Shown here piece by piece: positions 50,164 to 53,974 of a stretch of 53,974 nt of DNA (position 1 is the stretch's first letter; each line of letters starts with the position of its first letter). The stretch spans positions 1 to 53,974 of the forward strand of contig JAILEY010000001.1 of assembly GCA_024687165.1 (NCBI GenBank), read 5' to 3'. The translations under genes were made by a program, and so were the position numbers. The notes under the pieces are model-generated. The model ran no database searches. It worked only from the letters and a program-made list of their open reading frames with translations, and was not told the DNA's origin. This stretch comes from Treponema sp. Lineage in GTDB: Bacteria > Spirochaetota > Spirochaetia > Treponematales > Treponemataceae.

Positions 50164-51630
50164 ATGGAAAATCTTTTTCTGACAGATTCTGAAAGCGATA
50201 AAAAATATTATTCTCAAATTATGAGCAAAACAAATTCAGCTGTTCTTGATGCATTTGATAATCCGAAAGCATATACAGGACCTGAGCCTTTTGCTCTTAA
50301 AGCTTTAATTCATATGGATAATATTCTTCCGGAAAAAGGAATCGGATTTGATTCGACGCTTAATCTTGTTAAGGAAAAAATTCTTCCAAATATGCTTCGT
50401 CCTTCGAGTTCGGATTATATGCCTCATCTTCATTCCCCGGCTCTTATTGAAAGTCTTGCAGCGGAACATATTATAAGTGCATACAATCAGAGCATGGACA
50501 GCTGGGATCAGGCTCCTGCTGCGACAGAAATTGAAGTTGATGTTATAAATCATCTTTGTTCGTTGTACGGATATGGAAAAGATTCTGACGGAGTTTTTAC
50601 AAGCGGTGGAAGTCAATCAAATCAGACAGCAATCATTCTTGCCCGTGACTGGTTCTGTAATGTAGTTTTAAATCATGATGTAAAAAAATACGGGCTCCCT
50701 GAAAATTACAGAAAGCTCAGAATGTACACAAGTGAAATAAGTCATTTTTCGATGGAAAAATCTGCGCACATTCTTGGACTCGGATACGAAAGCGTTGTAA
50801 AAGTCCCTGTTGATTCAAAAAAGAAAATTGATTTTGCTGCATTTAAATCTCTCGTTGAAAAAGATATTGCAGAAGGAAATATTCCATTTCTTGCTGTTGC
50901 AACTGTAGGTACAACTGATTTTGGTTCAATCGATCCTATGAAAGAAATGTCAGCTTTTTGCGCAGAATATAAAATGTGGCTTCATGCTGATGCGGCTTAT
51001 GGCAGCGGCGTAATTCTCAGTAAGGAATATAAAAATCGTGTTGAGGATTTAAAGCTTTGCGATTCAATTACAGTTGATTTTCACAAGATGTTTATGATCA
51101 ACATAAGTGCAAGTGCGGTTCTTGTAAAAGACGGAAAAGATTTTGATGCTCTTACAATTCACGCGGATTACCTGAATCGTGAGGAAGATGAAGAGGACGG
51201 ATATGCAAATCTTGTTGATAAATCTCTTCAGACAACACGAAGATTTGATGCACTTAAAGTATGGATGAGTTTTTTGATGCGCGGAAAAGACGGTTGGGAT
51301 AAATTGATTTCTGCAAGTATGAAAAATGCTCAGTATTTTTATTCAATCTTAAAAAATGATACTTCTTTTGCTGTTGTTACTGAACCAGAAATTTCTTCAG
51401 TAGTTTTTAGAACCGTGGATGAAAATTTGAGCGATGAAGAAAATGATGAAATCAATAAAAAAATCCGCCGCACACTTCTTCATAAGCATGGAATTGTTGT
51501 TGGTCAGACAGTGAGCGACGGCCATGTTTGCCTTAAGTTTACTCTGCTTAATCCTTTAGTTACACAGGAAAAACTTAATTCACTTGTAGAGCTTATAAAA
51601 GCTTTATCATATAAGCAGCGTACCCTGTAA
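50164..51630 (+). CDS. ddc: L-2,4-diaminobutyrate decarboxylase (PLP group II)
   Basis: A group II PLP decarboxylase of 488 residues from the ATG at 50164 with AAGGGG upstream (an in-frame ATG at 50113 was not used). Motifs: YMPHLHSPALIESLAAEHI, GVFTSGGSQSNQTAI, HADAAYGSG and the PLP lysine in VDFHKMFMINISASA (DFHK). Length and sequence fit the DABA decarboxylase family that makes 1,3-diaminopropane, and the Dat gene before it supports this. Glutamate or aromatic amino acid decarboxylase is less likely. Its 3' end overlaps the convergent exchanger gene by 38 nt. Confidence 0.87.
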   Translation: MENLFLTDSESDKKYYSQIMSKTNSAVLDAFDNPKAYTGPEPFALKALIHMDNILPEKGIGFDSTLNLVKEKILPNMLRPSSSDYMPHLHSPALIESLAAEHIISAYNQSMDSWDQAPAATEIEVDVINHLCSLYGYGKDSDGVFTSGGSQSNQTAIILARDWFCNVVLNHDVKKYGLPENYRKLRMYTSEISHFSMEKSAHILGLGYESVVKVPVDSKKKIDFAAFKSLVEKDIAEGNIPFLAVATVGTTDFGSIDPMKEMSAFCAEYKMWLHADAAYGSGVILSKEYKNRVEDLKLCDSITVDFHKMFMINISASAVLVKDGKDFDALTIHADYLNREEDEEDGYANLVDKSLQTTRRFDALKVWMSFLMRGKDGWDKLISASMKNAQYFYSILKNDTSFAVVTEPEISSVVFRTVDENLSDEENDEINKKIRRTLLHKHGIVVGQTVSDGHVCLKFTLLNPLVTQEKLNSLVELIKALSYKQRTL

Positions 51631-52573
51631 GCATAAGGATTCCGCCCCATCTTTTGATTGTGTGTCCTGGAAGATAACAGAGAAGTGCAAGTAATATAGC
51701 AGCACCTAAAGCAGCTGTTGAATCTGTTTTAAATCCGGTGAATGAAAGCGGAACAAAAATTGCTGTTACACCTGCAACGCAAAGTATATTAAAGATATTG
51801 CTTCCGATTATGTTTCCGATTGCAATGTCTGTTTTACCTTTTCTTGCAGCTGTGATTGAAGTTACCAATTCCGGCAGTGATGTTCCAAAGGCAATCATTG
51901 TAAGCCCGATTATTCTGTCCGAAACACCGCATTTTTTTGCGATAGCTGTTGCTGAATTTACGACAAGATCACTTCCGTAAACTATAAGGAAAAGTCCAAC
52001 TGCAACGAGTATCAAAAGAAACCACAGTTTTGCTTTTAACTTTTCAAAGAATATTGAAAATCTGTCTTTTGCTTCTTCATCGTTTTCTTCTTCTGCAAAA
52101 AGATTTGTCCTTTGCTTAATAGAAATTACAACAAGTATTGCAATATACAATACAAGAATTGAAACCATGATGATTCCGTCTGCACGTGAAAAACTCATTC
52201 CAATCTTTCCAAGAGCAATAAAAAGAACTGTTGAAAAAAGCATTACTGGTATGTCAAGAATAAGCGAATTTTTATTGCATGGAATTTTACAGATTAGCGA
52301 AGTTATTCCAAGAATTAAAACAATGTTTATTATGTTGCTTCCGACAACATTTCCCAGCGTAATTCCAACAGCTCCTGTTTTTAAAGCGGAGGTGAGCGAA
52401 ACTGAAAGTTCTGGTGCTGACGTACCGAATGCAACGAGTGTAAGTCCAATTACAAGTTCCGGAACTCGAAGTTTTTTTGCAATTGCAGCGGCAGAATCTA
52501 CAAACCAGTCTGCGCCTTTTACAAGCATTATAAATCCTGCAATGAGGAGTAAAAAATTAAAAAATAAATTCAT
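51593..52573 (-). CDS. Na+/Ca2+ (K+-dependent type) exchanger, CaxA/YrbG family
   Basis: An inner-membrane antiporter of 326 residues with 10 predicted helices and two inverted alpha repeats. Each repeat has the signature: GLTLVAFGTSAPELSVSLTS followed by GNVVGSNIINIVLILGI (repeat 1), and GLTMIAFGTSLPELVTSITA followed by GNIIGSNIFNILCVAGV (repeat 2). The glutamates in APELS and LPELV and the GSN motifs are the cation-binding residues. An acidic cytoplasmic loop (EEENDEEAKDRF) separates the halves. It extrudes Ca2+ in exchange for Na+ or H+. The 3' end overlaps ddc by 38 nt. Confidence 0.95.
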   Translation of the reverse strand: MNLFFNFLLLIAGFIMLVKGADWFVDSAAAIAKKLRVPELVIGLTLVAFGTSAPELSVSLTSALKTGAVGITLGNVVGSNIINIVLILGITSLICKIPCNKNSLILDIPVMLFSTVLFIALGKIGMSFSRADGIIMVSILVLYIAILVVISIKQRTNLFAEEENDEEAKDRFSIFFEKLKAKLWFLLILVAVGLFLIVYGSDLVVNSATAIAKKCGVSDRIIGLTMIAFGTSLPELVTSITAARKGKTDIAIGNIIGSNIFNILCVAGVTAIFVPLSFTGFKTDSTAALGAAILLALLCYLPGHTIKRWGGILMLTGYAAYMIKLL

Positions 52574-52623
52574 GAGTGTATTTTATATCATTTATTTTTT
52601 TTTTTCGAGGTGTGATAAAATCG

Positions 52624-52632
52624 TGATATAAT
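52624..52632 (+). promoter_or_regulatory. Extended -10 promoter of the SIR2-like gene, leaderless arrangement
   Basis: TGATATAAT (52624-52632) is identical to the coaX box, ends 6 nt before the ATG at 52639, and has no Shine-Dalgarno between. Confidence 0.6.
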
Positions 52633-52638
52633 AAAATC

Positions 52639-53682
52639 ATGGAAAGAACTAAAGTGCTTTTTGCCGGAAACGGATTTAATTCTCTTGATACGCATTATGT
52701 CAGCTGGACAGAACTTATAAAAGGTCTCTTTAAGAAATTCGGAGTGTATGACAGTTATGTCCGTCTTTTTGTTGATAAGGTTTCTCCTTACATGCAGTAC
52801 GAACTTCTTGCTCAGTCTATACTTGATAAAAACGGAAAATTTGATGAAGAAGATGATGAGAAAATTCGTCTTGAAATTGCGACTCTTACGTCAAGGTCTC
52901 TTGAATATAAATCTGTTCATGTGGCGGCTGTAAAAAAATATGATGAAATTATTACATTGAATTATGATTCCTGTTTTGAATCTGCTGCTCTTGGTGGTGC
53001 TAAGAAATTTCCTTCAAGTTCTTCTAAAAAAATCTTTCAGCTGAAAACTGATTTACAGAAAGAAAAAAATCTGATTGATTCATGCAGAACAAAATCAGTG
53101 TGGCATGCGCATGGAGCTGTTTCAGAAAAAGGTCAGGTTTCAAGTTTGTGCATGTGGTTTAAAACCTACATTCAGAATGTTGCGGAAATTAAGCAGCGGC
53201 TTTATCCTTCAAAATTCATGAACTCAAAAGAAAGCCGGAATATTTATAATATGGTTGATGAAATCCAGACGTCGGGTTTTTATTCTGGTAAAATCACATC
53301 CTGGTTCCAGCTTTTCTTTACAGGTGATGTTGACATAATCGGAACTGAACTTTCATATAGTGAACTTGATGTGTGGTGGGTTTTAAGCTGCCGTTCAAAA
53401 CTTATTCGTGAAGGAAAATTAAAAAAAGGTTTTAATAAAATCAGATATTTTATGCTTGCTCCATACTGTGGAGAAAAACTTTCTGAAGAAAAAATTGCAA
53501 AAACTGCTCTCTTAAAAAGTATGGATATTGAAATTGTATTTGTAAAACCTGAAGAATATTTTGAGGAGAAAAAAATCTTTACGGATTCATCTCTGGATAT
53601 TGAATCTTGTGCTCCTCTGCCTTTACGTTCTGATTTATATAATACTGAATGGTATTATTTGAAGTGTATGGGAATTGATTAA
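52639..53682 (+). CDS. SIR2-like domain protein, possible NADase
   Basis: A protein of 347 residues with a SIR2-like layout. FAGNGFNSL at 8-16 takes the place of the NAD-binding GAGIS/GSG loop, followed by WTELIKGL. ITLNYDSCFE holds the N-Y-D triad seen in SIR2_2-type proteins (the T-T-N-F-D equivalent). VWHAHGAVSEKG holds the H-x-H-G catalytic-histidine motif. VDIIGTELSYSELDVWWVL is the final G-x-S/E-L-x-x-x-D-x-W motif. Such domains cleave NAD in defence systems (Thoeris, DSR, Avs) and, less often, deacetylate proteins. It is a single gene next to an IS, with no partner genes visible. The SIR2-like call is by motif; defence is an inference. Confidence 0.75.
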   Translation: MERTKVLFAGNGFNSLDTHYVSWTELIKGLFKKFGVYDSYVRLFVDKVSPYMQYELLAQSILDKNGKFDEEDDEKIRLEIATLTSRSLEYKSVHVAAVKKYDEIITLNYDSCFESAALGGAKKFPSSSSKKIFQLKTDLQKEKNLIDSCRTKSVWHAHGAVSEKGQVSSLCMWFKTYIQNVAEIKQRLYPSKFMNSKESRNIYNMVDEIQTSGFYSGKITSWFQLFFTGDVDIIGTELSYSELDVWWVLSCRSKLIREGKLKKGFNKIRYFMLAPYCGEKLSEEKIAKTALLKSMDIEIVFVKPEEYFEEKKIFTDSSLDIESCAPLPLRSDLYNTEWYYLKCMGID

Positions 53683-53817
53683 ATTTTTTTTTATTTAGCG
53701 TTAATTTTGAATTTTTATAGATATAATAAAATTTGCGCGACTGGAAGCCAATTTTAAATTGTATTTTATAGAAACTTGAAGCTAGGGCTATTTATAAACA
53801 CAAAAGCCGCCACAATG
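53683..53817. other. AT-rich junction between SIR2-like gene and IS
   Basis: A 135-nt AT-rich spacer with a possible TATAAT-type box at 53722-53728 and no ORF or repeat that I can support. Confidence 0.4.
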
Positions 53818-53822
53818 TGTAG

Positions 53823-53868
53823 TGCACCCCTAAAGTTGGACCTATAAAGTTTAATTTTAGGAGGTGCA
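53823..53868 (+). promoter_or_regulatory. Hairpin sequestering the transposase ribosome-binding site
   Basis: TGCACCCCTAAA (53823-53834) pairs with TTTAGG-A-GGTGCA (53856-53868): 12 bp with one bulged A. The Shine-Dalgarno AGGAGGTG lies in the 3' arm, 8 nt before the ATG. It forms only in transcripts that enter through the IS end. Confidence 0.65.
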
Positions 53869-53874
53869 TTTTTT

Positions 53875-53974
53875 ATGCCCAAATACTCAGAAGAGTTCAA
53901 GATAAAAGTTGTAAATGCTTATTTATCAAATGAAGGCGGTACAAAATTTCTTGCAAAGAAATACAATGTAGCAA
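53875..53974 (+). CDS. IS3-family transposase OrfA (3' truncated)
   Basis: Only 33 codons are in the window: MPKYSEEFKIKVVNAYL, SNEGGTKFLAKKYNVA. The pattern is the helix-turn-helix DNA-binding start of IS3-family OrfA (K-Y-S-x-E-F-K-x-x-V-V). AGGAGGTG lies upstream but is held in a 12-bp stem. The complete element would also encode the integrase-type OrfB by frameshift, beyond the window. Confidence 0.72.
   Translation, partial: MPKYSEEFKIKVVNAYLSNEGGTKFLAKKYNVA

Larger units (their letters stand above)
53818..53974 (+). mobile_element. Left end of an IS3-family insertion sequence (truncated by window)
   Basis: The sequence TGTAGTGCACCCCTAAAGTT, running on into GGAC, at 53818 resembles the terminal inverted repeat of IS3-family elements (IS150-like group), and a transposase OrfA start follows 57 nt later. 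The right end, the second ORF and any target-site duplication lie outside the window. Confidence 0.7.

Noticed and set aside
1..53974. CRISPR array or prophage
   Set aside because: No regularly spaced direct repeats of 25-40 bp and no phage structural genes are seen. The only repeats are coding repeats and tRNA copies.

Overview
The window is AT-rich chromosomal DNA from a spirochaete, almost certainly a Treponema from the host-associated, gut, rumen or oral side of the genus. The evidence is the run csrA-fliW-flgL-flgK, two class B flagellins next to flaG and fliD, a long eukaryote-like isoleucyl-tRNA synthetase, many short lipoproteins with spirochaetal lipoboxes, and two Maf-type (DUF115) proteins together with a NeuB-type sialic acid synthase. 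From memory, csrA to flgK and the flaB/fliD/tsaE/tsaB group match the T. pallidum TP0657-TP0660 and TP0868-TP0876 neighbourhoods. I cannot name the species. Nearly all of the window is ordinary core genome; only the last kilobase looks accessory.

Layout. 1-9.8 kb: 5'-truncated signal peptidase I, secA, a five-gene envelope/lipoprotein operon that includes a Nudix hydrolase, hisS and coaX. 9.8-25 kb: neuB-like synthase, ileS with two lipoprotein genes, then a minus-strand block with a very acidic repeat protein, two Maf-like proteins and a membrane protein with a degenerate GGDEF-like domain. 25-34 kb: a DivIC/FtsB-like protein, tsaC, smpB, a DEAD-box helicase, a GT4 glycosyltransferase, clpX-clpP and trigger factor. 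34-35 kb: six minus-strand tRNA genes (Gly, Gly, Leu, Lys, Arg, His). 35-39.5 kb: flgN-flgK-flgL-fliW-csrA behind a near-perfect sigma-28 promoter. 39.5-47.7 kb: tsaB, tsaE, a PilZ protein, fliD, flaG and two flaB genes. 47.7-52.6 kb: a formyltetrahydrofolate cyclo-ligase, a two-gene 1,3-diaminopropane module (dat-ddc) and a Na+/Ca2+ exchanger. 52.6-54 kb: a SIR2-like protein, then the left end of an IS3-family element cut by the window edge.

How the genes work together. Two themes stand out. The first is filament assembly: FlgN, FlgK, FlgL, FliD, FlaG and two flagellins are encoded here with the post-transcriptional switch CsrA/FliW. The leaders of one flaB and of flaG carry perfect hairpins that present AGGA or AGGAG in the loop, which is the signature of a CsrA site. 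The second is flagellin glycosylation: NeuB could make a nonulosonic acid donor precursor and the Maf-like proteins could transfer it to flagellin. Separately, several genes have a -10 box only 5-9 nt before the ATG and no Shine-Dalgarno, which suggests leaderless or near-leaderless mRNAs. Three tRNA transcription units share an identical TTGACA-17-TATATT promoter.

All calls come from reading the sequence and from knowledge of families. No database search was run.
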